A stretch of 38,829 bases of DNA from NCBI GenBank assembly GCA_024638765.1, contig JAHEJT010000007.1, forward strand, positions 8,129 through 46,957. The letters run 5' to 3'. The notes below the pieces were generated by a model. That model did no database searches, was not told the DNA's origin, and worked only from the letters and a program-made list of their open reading frames with translations. Below are positions 24,199 through 32,529 of the stretch, in pieces (the stretch's first letter is position 1; each line of letters opens with the position of its first letter). Made by a program: the position numbers and the translations under genes. Origin of the DNA: Verrucomicrobiales bacterium (GTDB lineage Bacteria > Verrucomicrobiota > Verrucomicrobiia > Verrucomicrobiales > DEV007).

Positions 24199-25377
24199 AT
24201 GAGGAGACGGCGATTCGTGGGATTGACGGCGGGAATGTCCGCGGCGGGGTTTGCCGGTGCCTGGGGAGCTAAGCGAGAGAAGTTGCGGGCGGCGGTGATC
24301 GGGCATACGGGGCGCGGGGATTACGGGCACCGGATGGACGTGGTGTTCCGCGGATTGACGGACGTGGAGCTGGTGGCGGTCGCGGACGCGGATGCGCAGG
24401 GGCGAGAGGCGGCGAGGAAGCGGACCGGGGCGCCGCGGGCATACGCGGATTACACGGAGATGCTGACGAAAGAGAAGCCGGACCTCGTGAGCGTGGCGCC
24501 ACGGTGGACGGACCAGCATCACTCGATGGCGATGGCGGCGCTCCGCGAGGGCGCGCATTTGTACATGGAGAAGCCCTTCACGCCGACGCTGGCGGAGGCG
24601 GATGAGATTCTGTCGCTGGCAGAGGAAAAGAATTGCAAAATCGCGGTGGCGCACCAGATGGGGGCCGATCCCCATATCTTGCGCCTGAAAAAGGAGATCG
24701 AAAATGGGTTGGTCGGAGATCTGTTGGAGATCCGGGTTTATGGGAAGATGGACGCAAGGGCGGGCGGCGAGGACATGGTGGTGCTGGGGACGCATTTATT
24801 TGATATGACCCGATATTTTGCGGGAGACGCGCTCTGGTGCACTGCGCGTGTATTGGAGAAGGGCAAGCCGGCAAGGGCCGCGGATGCGCGAGAATCAAAG
24901 AAGGAAAACATCGGGCCGATTGTGGGTGACGCTATTTACGCGCATTTTTCGATGGAGGGCGGGGTGAACGTGACCTACATCAGTCGCGGCGCGCAGCGGG
25001 AGTCGGCGGGAGGATGGGGATTGGAATTGGTCGGGAGCACGGCGCGGGTGCGGATCATGGCGAATCATCCTCCGACGCTCTATCTGATGGAGAGCGAGTG
25101 GCGGGAGGAAGAGCGGGTGGATCGCTGGGGGCGCTGGCCCGCGGTGGAACCATATCACGCGCCTGAGGACGGACTGGAGGGTAATTACGCGGCGAATCGT
25201 CGCGTGGTGAAGGACTGGCTGCGGGCGATAGCGGAGGATCGAGAGCCCATTTGTTCGGGATATCGGGCGATGAAGGCCTTGGAAATGATCCACGCGGTGT
25301 GGGCGGCGGGTCTCACCGGCAAGCGGACGGAGTTGCCCCTGGTCGCGCGCGGGCATCCTCTGGCGAAAGTTGCCTGA
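24199..25377 (+). CDS. Tat-exported Gfo/Idh/MocA-family oxidoreductase
   Basis: The 392-residue protein begins MRRRRFVGLTAGMSAAG, a Tat-type signal, unusual for a dinucleotide enzyme but common in this group of bacteria. The Rossmann start RAAVIGHTGRGDYG lies near residues 30-45 (GxxGxG-like), followed by VELVAVADAD, EKPDLVSVAPRW and the family hallmark YMEKPF near 119-124, whose Lys contacts the cofactor. A GTHLFDMTRYFAG segment covers the catalytic region. The substrate is probably a sugar, sugar acid or inositol oxidised with tightly bound NAD(P). AAGGAGA lies about 9 bases before the ATG, a good ribosome binding site that fixes the start. The serine hydrolase gene follows 91 bases downstream. 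Confidence 0.9.
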   Translation: MRRRRFVGLTAGMSAAGFAGAWGAKREKLRAAVIGHTGRGDYGHRMDVVFRGLTDVELVAVADADAQGREAARKRTGAPRAYADYTEMLTKEKPDLVSVAPRWTDQHHSMAMAALREGAHLYMEKPFTPTLAEADEILSLAEEKNCKIAVAHQMGADPHILRLKKEIENGLVGDLLEIRVYGKMDARAGGEDMVVLGTHLFDMTRYFAGDALWCTARVLEKGKPARAADARESKKENIGPIVGDAIYAHFSMEGGVNVTYISRGAQRESAGGWGLELVGSTARVRIMANHPPTLYLMESEWREEERVDRWGRWPAVEPYHAPEDGLEGNYAANRRVVKDWLRAIAEDREPICSGYRAMKALEMIHAVWAAGLTGKRTELPLVARGHPLAKVA

Positions 25378-25468
25378 GCACCGACGAATCGCCGGCCCAA
25401 GGCGATTCGGGATTGCAAGCAGCGTGGCGTTCTGTTGAACTGGGCCCTTCACGATTCTATTCTGAGTA

Positions 25469-27499
25469 ATGAAGATCTCAATCCCCCTCCTGCTCATTCT
25501 CTGGGTAACGATGGGGGGGCTGCTCGCCGACGGACCGAGCGACAACGACCCGGACGACGTGCGGCGAATCCCTCCTCCGGGAATCGAGGTGCCGGAGAAA
25601 GACCGGCGTGAAATTGAGCTCGAGCTCGAGCGGCTGGCGGATGATATCGGCGCCATTCTCGACTTGTCCGGGGACCGCCCGGAAGTGCTCGATCTTCTGC
25701 CGGACGTGGAGATCTTCTATAAGTCTGTCTACTATTCGCTGGAGTACGACGAGTTCCAGCGCTTTGAGGAAATCGAGATCGCGCGGAGCCTGATTGCGCA
25801 GGGTAGAGCACGGGCGCAACAACTGATGGAGGGTAGCGCGCCATGGCTGTATCAGACGGGGCTCGTGGTGCGCGGATTTCGATCAAAGATTGACGGATCG
25901 GCGCAGCCTTACGGTCTTGTCATACCGGAAACGTATCAATTTGACGGAGAGAAGTCCCATCGCCTGGATTTATGGTTTCACGGCCGGGGGGAGAGATCGA
26001 CGGAATTGAGCTTCATTCATCAGCGCCAGACGAATCCGGGCCAATTTGCCCCGCCGGAGACGATCGTGCTCCATCCCTTTGCCCGCTATTCGAATGGGAA
26101 TAAATTCGCAGGTGAAATCGATTGCCTGGAGGCGCTGGACCATGTCCGGCAGCTTTACCGGGTTGATGAAGACAGGATCCTGGTGCGCGGGTTTTCCATG
26201 GGAGGCGCGGCTTGCTGGAACCTGGCGGTCCATTACGCGGACCGGTGGGCGGGGGCGAATCCGGGGGCAGGTTTTGCTGAGACGGCGGAGTTTTTGAAGT
26301 TTTTCCAGGAGGAAACTCTGAATCCGACGTGGTACCAGAGGAAGCTCTGGCATCTCTACGACTGCACGGATTACGCCCTGAATCTCTATCACTGTCCCAC
26401 GGTGGCTTACAGCGGAGAACTGGATCCGCAGAAACAAGCGGCGGACATCATGGCGGAAGCGATGCGGAAAGAAGGCATGGAACTCGCACATCTCATCGGA
26501 CCGGGCGCGGGACACGAGATCCTGGAAGCGCTGAAGCCGGAAATTGAGAGGCGCGTCTCCGGGATCGCGGCGGCAGGCCGGGAGCAGGTGCCGCGGCGCA
26601 TCCGGTTTACCACCTGGACTTTGCGTTACAACCGGATGCATTGGCTGACGATTGACGCTTTGGCCGAGCATTGGGTCCGCGCCCGCGCAGAGGCTGAAAT
26701 CGCGGGATCGCACCGGGTTATCATAAAGAGGCTCCAGAATGTCACCGCTTTTACCCTGTCAATGGGGCCGGGCCAATGCCCTCTCGATAACACGCGAGTG
26801 CCAATCGTAGAGATCGACGGACAGAAGATCGAGGCAGCCCCGGTGATGTCGGATCGATCCTGGACCGCGCATTTTCGCAAGTCCGGTGAAACCTGGGAAT
26901 TGGTGACGAGCGCGCAACCGGGTTACTTGGCGAAACGGCATGGATTACAGGGACCGATCGACGACGCCTTTATGGATTCCTTCCTCATGGTGATGCCGAC
27001 GGGCGAGCCTCTCAACGAAGAGACGGGGAGATGGGTTACCGCGGAGATGGAGCGTGCGATGGTGCATTGGCGACAGCAATTTCGTGGAGATGCCCGCCAA
27101 AAAAACGATGTGGACGTTACCACCGATGATCTAGGCGATCATCACATCGTGTTGTGGGGAGATCCGCAGAGCAACGCATTGATGGCGAGAATCGCCGATC
27201 AGATTCCGATCCGATGGGGAGAGGGGGAAATCATTTGCGGGGATAGTCGATACGATTCCGCGAATCACGTCCCCATCCTGATTTATCCAAACCCCCTGAA
27301 TCCGGATCGGTACATCGTTTTCAACAGTGGCTTCACTTACCGCGAGTACGATTACCTGAACAATGCCCGGCAGGTGCCGAAGCTTCCGGATTGGGCGGTG
27401 ATCGATGTCCGGGTCCCGCCGGACAGCCGGCGCCCGGGAGGTATTGCGGGGGCTGGATTTTTCGGCGAGCGCTGGGAACTGCGACAGGGGAAGCGGTGA
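25469..27499 (+). CDS. Secreted alpha/beta-hydrolase, prolyl oligopeptidase/esterase-like
   Basis: The 676-residue protein has a signal peptide (MKISIPLLLILWVTMGGLLA), a helical N-terminal part to about residue 125, and an alpha/beta-hydrolase core. The nucleophile is Ser243 in VRGFSMGGAACW; likely triad partners are Asp in SGELDPQKQ (near 317) and His in GPGAGHEI (near 346). LDLWFHGRGER carries the oxyanion HG motif. The last 300 residues form a separate beta-rich domain found in planctomycete and verrucomicrobial relatives (DNTRVPIVEIDG, IVLWGDPQSN, PNPLNPDRYIVFNSG). It could act on esters of polysaccharides or on peptides; the sequence does not decide. A membrane-protein frame overlaps or follows its end closely. 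Confidence 0.85.
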   Translation: MKISIPLLLILWVTMGGLLADGPSDNDPDDVRRIPPPGIEVPEKDRREIELELERLADDIGAILDLSGDRPEVLDLLPDVEIFYKSVYYSLEYDEFQRFEEIEIARSLIAQGRARAQQLMEGSAPWLYQTGLVVRGFRSKIDGSAQPYGLVIPETYQFDGEKSHRLDLWFHGRGERSTELSFIHQRQTNPGQFAPPETIVLHPFARYSNGNKFAGEIDCLEALDHVRQLYRVDEDRILVRGFSMGGAACWNLAVHYADRWAGANPGAGFAETAEFLKFFQEETLNPTWYQRKLWHLYDCTDYALNLYHCPTVAYSGELDPQKQAADIMAEAMRKEGMELAHLIGPGAGHEILEALKPEIERRVSGIAAAGREQVPRRIRFTTWTLRYNRMHWLTIDALAEHWVRARAEAEIAGSHRVIIKRLQNVTAFTLSMGPGQCPLDNTRVPIVEIDGQKIEAAPVMSDRSWTAHFRKSGETWELVTSAQPGYLAKRHGLQGPIDDAFMDSFLMVMPTGEPLNEETGRWVTAEMERAMVHWRQQFRGDARQKNDVDVTTDDLGDHHIVLWGDPQSNALMARIADQIPIRWGEGEIICGDSRYDSANHVPILIYPNPLNPDRYIVFNSGFTYREYDYLNNARQVPKLPDWAVIDVRVPPDSRRPGGIAGAGFFGERWELRQGKR

Positions 27500-27554
27500 G
27501 AGTTGCGCGATAAAAAGCGTAGGCGGAATAAAGTCGGGTATAAAGACCGAAAGC

Positions 27555-28040
27555 GTGGAAGAAGAATTACCTCCCGGAGAGCAGAATTCTCACGATAGTG
27601 AATGCCGCCGGTATTACAGTCGTCACCTGAAATTCGGTTGGTGGTCGCTGTTATTTTTTCTCAGCCTCGGCATCGTCCTGGAGATGTTACACGGCTTTAA
27701 GATTGGATGGTATTTGAACGTCTCCAATGAAGCGCGGCGTCTGATGATGACGCTGGCGCATGCTCACGGGACGCTGCTTTCGCTGGTGCACTTGGCGGCC
27801 GCCGCCACCGTGAAGCAGGCCGGCGTGTGTTCCGGACGCTGGCGGAAGATCGCCTCGCCGGCATTGATTGCAGCAAGCGTTTTTCTGCCCGGAGGCTTTC
27901 TCCTGGGTGGTCTGATCATTTACGGAGGTGACCCGGGTTACGGTGTCTTCCTGGTGCCCGTCGGTGCGCTCCTGCTTTTTCTCGGCGTGGCCCTGACCGC
28001 GATGGATGTTTCTTCGGCAGGCCAAACCGACGAGAATTGA
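27555..28040 (+). CDS. Small integral membrane protein, four helices, unknown family
   Basis: About 161 residues with four hydrophobic segments: WWSLLFFLSLGIVLEML, a middle one in MTLAHAHGTLLSLVHLAAAA, IASPALIAASVFLPGGFLLGGLIIYG and VFLVPVGALLLFLGVALTA. Histidines cluster at the start of the second helix (LAHAHGT), which could bind haem or metal, an idea supported only by the multihaem cytochrome gene 120 bases downstream. I do not recognise the family. The start is uncertain: the frame opens at 27405 inside the upstream gene, but the first reasonable codon outside it is a GTG at 27555, without a clear Shine-Dalgarno sequence. Confidence 0.6.
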   Translation: MEEELPPGEQNSHDSECRRYYSRHLKFGWWSLLFFLSLGIVLEMLHGFKIGWYLNVSNEARRLMMTLAHAHGTLLSLVHLAAAATVKQAGVCSGRWRKIASPALIAASVFLPGGFLLGGLIIYGGDPGYGVFLVPVGALLLFLGVALTAMDVSSAGQTDEN

Positions 28041-28160
28041 GACTTTTTCGTTCAATCTCGCTGTCGTCCCGGGTATCTTGATGCTTTATCGGATGCGGAG
28101 ATCCCGGATTTGCGTCCTAGTGAAGGTCGGGATTTCTCCGGTATCTAACCGTGTGTTCCC

Positions 28161-30116
28161 ATGTCTGTGCGCTGCCGCCTGCTTTCGCTTGTCCTCGCCG
28201 GCTATCTCCTGGCTATCGGTGCGACGTGGATATTGCTCAAAGAAAGCAGCCAGGGATACCGGGTTCACGCACCCGAGGACAGGTTTGCAGAATCCCGTCC
28301 GCAGGAGGAAAAGTTCGAGGGTTATGTATCTTCCGACACGTGCCGGTCCTGTCATCCCGGGGAATACCACTCGTGGCACGCCTCTTTTCACCGCACCATG
28401 ACGCAGGTCGCTTCTCCGTCCTCCGTGCTGGCGGATTTTGACGGCAGGAATCTGCAATTCGGGGAGTACGAATTCCGGCTGGAACGGCGGGGCGACGAAT
28501 TTTGGACCCGAATAAGGAGGCAGAGTTCAACCGGGGGGCGGGATGCGGATTTCGTGGATCGGAAGATCGTCATGACGACGGGTTCTCATCACTCCCAGGT
28601 TTACTGGCTGGACGGCCATTACACTGCCATCGAAGAGCGGGGGGACCGGAGCATCTGGTCGCTGCCTTTCGTGTATATTTTGAAGGATAAGCAGTGGGTT
28701 TCCCGGTACGAGGCCTTCGTGGAGCCTCCCGATTTGCATAAGCAGTTGCCGGAAGCGCCCTTTTGGAATACCACCTGCGTCAACTGTCATTCCACGATGG
28801 GGTCGGAACGGCTCCTGGGAGAATTCACCACTGCCAAGACGCGCGCCGTGGAGTTTGGAATCTCCTGCGAAGCCTGCCACGGCCCGGGGCGCGCACACAT
28901 CGCTGCCAATCGGGATCCACGCCACCGATACAGCCGGCACAGGGAGCGTGGCCTGGCGGGTCCTGCCGGCCCGGTGGAAGGCGTCGTCGATGACACCATC
29001 GTCAATCCGGCCAATCTCGATCACAGGCGGAGCAGCCAAGTTTGTGGGAGATGTCATTCGATCATTTTCGCGGCCAGGGATACCACCGCGGAAGCGCTCG
29101 ACGCGCACGGCTACCCGTTCACACCCGGAGCGGATCTCCATGAAAAGCTGATCACGGCCCCGTATGAAGCGGTGAAGAATTCGCCCCTTTACGAAGGGTT
29201 TACCCGGGACGAACCGGGGTATTTTTCGAATCGATTCTGGCCGGACGGGATGATGCGCTTAACGGGGCGTGAGTACCACGGCCTTATGGAGACTCCTTGC
29301 TTTCAAAGAGGAGAGATGAGTTGCCTCTCCTGTCATAAAATGCACAAAGCGGATGAGGATCCGCGTGCCCTGAAGGAGTGGGCCAACGACCAGTTGGCGC
29401 CGGTCGGAAAGGACAATGCGGCGTGCCTGCAGTGCCACGAAGAGTTCGAGGGAGGCGCCGCCCTTGCGAGTCACACGCACCACGAAACCGGCTCATCGGG
29501 AAGCAGCTGTTACAACTGCCACATGCCGCATACCTCATACGGCCTGCTGAAAGCCATCCGAAGCCACCACATAAGCTCTCCGAATGCCGCAGTGAGCGCC
29601 AGGACGGGACGCCCGGACGCGTGTAACCAGTGTCACCTGGATAAGACTTTAAAGTGGACGGCGGAGACCCTTGCGCGTTGGTATCAAATCCCAGTGCCCG
29701 AGCTGGACGCCGACGAACGGGAGATTGCGGCCTCCATACTTTGGGCGGTCAAAGGGAATGCCGCCCAACGGGCACTCATGGCCTGGTCCTTTGGCTGGGA
29801 AGAAGCGCGCGAAATTTCGGGTGACGACTGGATGCCACCATATCTCGCCCTGCTGATGGGAGATACCTACCCGGCCGTCAGATATATTGCCGCAAGATCA
29901 CTGGACGGGTATCCCGCCTACACAGAAGTGTCGGGATTTCCGATCCCGCAGGACGCCACCTCCCGGGTCTTTAGGCTCTGGAGAAAGTTGGGATTGTTTC
30001 CCTCGGCCGGCGCGGGAAAACCACTTCTTCTTGGGGAACAAGGCGACTTTGACGCCGATGTGCTCATGAGGCTGCACTCCGAGCAGGACCGCACGCCCAT
30101 CCATCTCCAGGAGTGA
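28161..30116 (+). CDS. Octaheme c-type cytochrome with HEAT-like tail
   Basis: The 651-residue protein has an N-terminal membrane/signal segment (LLSLVLAGYLLAIGATWILL) and eight CxxCH haem sites at residues 61-65, 206-210, 236-240, 295-299, 388-392, 422-426, 450-454 and 488-492. No CxxCK or other variant site is seen, so it is not typical NrfA. The fourth to eighth sites and the GPGRAH and MPHTSYG segments resemble cytochrome c554/tetrahaem-type electron carriers and hydroxylamine-oxidoreductase-like octahaem proteins. A region of about 140 residues between sites 1 and 2 contains no haem. The last 120 residues have a helical, HEAT-like look (YPAVRYIAARSLDGYP). It is probably periplasmic and carries electrons; partner and reaction are unknown. 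The small membrane protein upstream may be its quinone-side partner. Confidence 0.9.
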   Translation: MSVRCRLLSLVLAGYLLAIGATWILLKESSQGYRVHAPEDRFAESRPQEEKFEGYVSSDTCRSCHPGEYHSWHASFHRTMTQVASPSSVLADFDGRNLQFGEYEFRLERRGDEFWTRIRRQSSTGGRDADFVDRKIVMTTGSHHSQVYWLDGHYTAIEERGDRSIWSLPFVYILKDKQWVSRYEAFVEPPDLHKQLPEAPFWNTTCVNCHSTMGSERLLGEFTTAKTRAVEFGISCEACHGPGRAHIAANRDPRHRYSRHRERGLAGPAGPVEGVVDDTIVNPANLDHRRSSQVCGRCHSIIFAARDTTAEALDAHGYPFTPGADLHEKLITAPYEAVKNSPLYEGFTRDEPGYFSNRFWPDGMMRLTGREYHGLMETPCFQRGEMSCLSCHKMHKADEDPRALKEWANDQLAPVGKDNAACLQCHEEFEGGAALASHTHHETGSSGSSCYNCHMPHTSYGLLKAIRSHHISSPNAAVSARTGRPDACNQCHLDKTLKWTAETLARWYQIPVPELDADEREIAASILWAVKGNAAQRALMAWSFGWEEAREISGDDWMPPYLALLMGDTYPAVRYIAARSLDGYPAYTEVSGFPIPQDATSRVFRLWRKLGLFPSAGAGKPLLLGEQGDFDADVLMRLHSEQDRTPIHLQE

Positions 30117-30163
30117 CGGCGCCGCGGGGGGCCGGCATTACGGCCAGGAGTGGACGCGCCCGC

Positions 30164-30577
30164 TCAGTGACAGCCGCAGCCTTCGCCGCAACCGCCTTCG
30201 GACTCGAAGTCGTCTTTCTCGGGGACGCGCCTGAGTTCCAGCGTCTTGGCGATGAATTCGGAGATGGTAGCGTGGAGATTGTTGAGCTCTTCCTGGGCCT
30301 CGAGAAAATTCTTGATGACTCCGTTCTCCATGAGCGAAGCCTGCAGGGTTTGAAATTCGCGGACTTCCTCCATGTCGGGAGCAGATCCGTTTTGCTGCTT
30401 ATGTTGGAGTTCGTCCCTTTTCTGAGAGAGCTGGATGAACTGCGTGCGCGCCTCGGTGTCCTCGATAAAGGCGGTGACATTCTCGAGGTGGGAGGCGAAC
30501 TCGGGTTCGTCGAGAATAGAGGCGCAGAGTTCCCTGGTTTTCTCCAGGACCGGGCTTTCTTCGCTGATTGTTGCCAT
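30164..30577 (-). CDS. YlbF/YmcA-like (DUF964) protein with Cys-rich C-terminal tail
   Basis: The 137-residue cytoplasmic protein is mostly helical, with the YlbF-type order: a short N-terminal helix (SPVLEKTRELCASIL), a central coiled-coil stretch (FIQLSQKRDELQHKQ), and MEEVREFQTLQASLMENGVIKNFLEAQEELN. In Bacillus subtilis, YlbF with YmcA and YaaT forms a complex that affects RNA processing and carries iron-sulfur clusters. Here the tail ends GGCGEGCGCH, with three cysteines and a histidine in eight residues, a likely metal or cluster site. No YaaT or YmcA gene is in view. The ATG at 30577 is the only sensible start. The FMN reductase gene lies upstream on the same strand, separated by repeats. 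Confidence 0.75.
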   Translation of the reverse strand: MATISEESPVLEKTRELCASILDEPEFASHLENVTAFIEDTEARTQFIQLSQKRDELQHKQQNGSAPDMEEVREFQTLQASLMENGVIKNFLEAQEELNNLHATISEFIAKTLELRRVPEKDDFESEGGCGEGCGCH

Positions 30578-30767
30578 GTCTATTTATAATGGGGCTCGGA
30601 AGCCGGCGCAAGGGGGTATTTGGTTATTAGGGCTCGTCGGAGTAGGTGCGAGCGTGGGCGAGCAGTCTCGAATACTTGGATTACGCCTCTCCCAGCAGGG
30701 GTACTCGCTCACGCTCGCACCTACAGCCTCACGCGCCCAGTACTCGCTCACGCTCGCACCTACAGCC
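30578..30767. other. Spacer with inverted and direct 21-base repeats
   Basis: The 190 bases hold one inverted copy (30642-30662) and most of two direct copies of the repeat CTCGCTCACGCTCGCACCTA(C) in the right half. No gene, promoter or terminator is evident. Confidence 0.6.
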
Positions 30768-30772
30768 TCACG
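30642..30772. repeat. GTAGGTGCGAGCG repeat cluster
   Basis: Two identical 32-base direct repeats (30702-30733 and 30741-30772) are 39 bases apart in phase. Their first 20-odd bases recur inverted at 30642-30662 with one mismatch. The second copy extends over the stop codon of the FMN reductase gene (30768-30770), so the repeat supplies its terminator codon. Confidence 0.75.
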
Positions 30773-31349
30773 TACTCCATTTTTCCAGAAATCTCGCGAG
30801 GTCGGCGCCGAGAGTTACAATCGCCTTGTGCAGGTCCGGGTCTTTGAGATTACCCTTTGCATCGAAGGCTTCGTAAGCATTGCCGGCGGCGCGCATTCCG
30901 GGAAGTATGGTGACACCGATGTTCTGCAGAATGGAGCGCAGGTGCGGCAGGGCGCGGATGCCGCCGAGGGGTCCGGGGGAAGCAGCCATGAGGACCGCGG
31001 CTTTTCCCCGATAAACATGGAGCGAGGGCTCCTCATCGCTCTCCGGGCGGCTGCACCAATCGATGGTGTTCTTGAGCAGGGGAGAGATAGAGCTGTTATA
31101 TTCGGGAGAAGAAATAATAAACCCGTCCGCGTCTCCGAGGATTTTCTTGAGCGTGCGGGCGTTCTCAGGCAGTCCGGATGCGGACTCGAGGTCCTGGTCA
31201 AAGACCGGGAGCGGGTAATCCTTGAGATCGAGGCGGGTGACGGCGGCTCCGGCGTTTTCCGCCCCGTCAGCGGCGATCCGGACGAGGCGCTTGTTCCAGG
31301 ATTCTGCGCGGGCGCTTCCCGCAAAGGCGACAATTTTCACCGGATTCAT
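30768..31349 (-). CDS. NADPH-dependent FMN reductase (flavodoxin-like)
   Basis: The 193-residue cytoplasmic protein belongs to the NADPH-dependent FMN/quinone reductase family. VKIVAFAGSARAESWNKRL is the phosphate-binding loop with GSxRxxSxN, YPLPVFDQDLE follows the second strand, and FIISSPEYNSSISPLLKN is the hallmark PEYNxSxxxxLKN stretch contacting flavin. AAVLMAASPGPLGG completes the flavin site. Such enzymes reduce FMN, azo dyes, chromate or quinones; the physiological substrate is not fixed by sequence. The ATG at 31349 directly precedes the first strand; the frame extends to 31385 without support. It lies upstream of the YlbF-like gene on the same strand and divergent from moxR. Confidence 0.9.
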   Translation of the reverse strand: MNPVKIVAFAGSARAESWNKRLVRIAADGAENAGAAVTRLDLKDYPLPVFDQDLESASGLPENARTLKKILGDADGFIISSPEYNSSISPLLKNTIDWCSRPESDEEPSLHVYRGKAAVLMAASPGPLGGIRALPHLRSILQNIGVTILPGMRAAGNAYEAFDAKGNLKDPDLHKAIVTLGADLARFLEKWST

Positions 31350-31516
31350 GGCGCGGAGAATCGCAACGGGGGAGGGAAAAGGCAAATGCTAGTTTTCCTT
31401 AGTATTCAAATTCCCGCTCAATGAGGGGAAAACTATTGTTCGCATTGCCCCGGGAGCTGCTCTTAAATAAAAGGACGAGACTTGCCTCCGCCTCCGATGG
31501 CAGAAATCCAATACTT

Positions 31517-32512
31517 GTGACCACGACGATCCCAACTTCATCGGTGCCTCGGCTTTTCGAGGATGAACATGCCACTCTCGAGAAGATCCGCAGTGAGATT
31601 TCGCGGGTGGTGGTCGGCCAGGAGGAACTGGTGCAGGATCTCCTGATGGCGTTGCTTTGCGGCGGGCATGTGCTGATTGAAGGGTTTCCCGGGCTGGCGA
31701 AGACCTTAATGGTTTCCACGTTGGCGCAGACCCTGGAGGCCAGCTTCAACCGGATTCAATTTACGCCGGACCTGCTTCCCGGGGACTTGATTGGGACCTT
31801 GATTTTCAATCCCAAGACCGGCGAGTTCAACTCTCACAAGGGTCCGATCTTCTGCAACATTCTGCTCGCCGACGAGATTAATCGTTCGCCGGCCAAGGTG
31901 CAGAGCGCCTTGCTGGAGGCGATGCAGGAAAAGCAGGTCACCATCGGGGACACCTGTTATCCGCTTGATGAGCCCTTTATGGTGCTGGCCACTCAGAACC
32001 CGATCGAGCAGGAGGGCACATACGCGCTCCCGGAAGCGCAGCTCGACCGTTTCATGTTCAAGTTGAAGGTGGATTATCCCGCCGAGGACGAGGAACAGGA
32101 AATCATGCGCCGGATGTCTATGGCCGACCCGCTCTTGCAAGTGAACGACGTGATCCACGGAGATGAGGTCCTCAAGATGCGGCGGAAGCTGGACGAGGTC
32201 TTCTTGAAGGAGGAAATCGAAGCCTACATTCTCCGACTGGTGCGGGCGACGCGCACTCCGGAGGAGTTCGGTTTGGAGATCGGCGGTATGATTCGGCACG
32301 GGGCTTCTCCCCGCGCCAGTATCTTTCTGGCGAAATCGGCGAAAGCCCGGGCGCTTTTCGACGGAAGAGATTACGTGGTGCCCGGCGATGTCAAGGCGGT
32401 GGCGCCGATCGTGTTACGGCACCGGGTGGCCGTTACTTACAAGGCGGAAGCCAAAGAAATCAGCTCGGATCAGTTGATCGCGCAGATTCTCGGTGCGGTC
32501 GAGATTCCCTGA
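31517..32512 (+). CDS. moxR: MoxR-family AAA+ ATPase
   Basis: About 331 residues from the GTG at 31517. Walker A is GFPGLAKT (residues 56-63) and Walker B ILLADEINR (Asp119-Glu120). ATQNPIEQEGTYALPEAQLDRF is the MoxR sensor-1 and arginine region, and a winged-helix-like lid follows. MoxR ATPases act as chaperones, often with the VWA proteins encoded next to them, here the DUF58 and Bat genes downstream. The frame is open from an ATG at 31421, but those 32 residues do not resemble the family and neither start has a good ribosome binding site, so the start is uncertain. It is the first gene of a plus-strand operon of at least six. Confidence 0.9.
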   Translation: MTTTIPTSSVPRLFEDEHATLEKIRSEISRVVVGQEELVQDLLMALLCGGHVLIEGFPGLAKTLMVSTLAQTLEASFNRIQFTPDLLPGDLIGTLIFNPKTGEFNSHKGPIFCNILLADEINRSPAKVQSALLEAMQEKQVTIGDTCYPLDEPFMVLATQNPIEQEGTYALPEAQLDRFMFKLKVDYPAEDEEQEIMRRMSMADPLLQVNDVIHGDEVLKMRRKLDEVFLKEEIEAYILRLVRATRTPEEFGLEIGGMIRHGASPRASIFLAKSAKARALFDGRDYVVPGDVKAVAPIVLRHRVAVTYKAEAKEISSDQLIAQILGAVEIP

Positions 32513-32529
32513 ACGGAACTGCGGTGACG

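Noticed and set aside
27405-27554. An upstream ATG for the small membrane protein, inside the hydrolase gene
   Set aside because: It would overlap the hydrolase by 95 bases with a polar, unrelated N-terminus; the GTG at 27555 is more likely, though not certain.
30702-30772. Possible mini-CRISPR (two identical 32-base repeats)
   Set aside because: The spacer is only 7 bases, there are only two direct copies plus an inverted one, and no cas gene is near.
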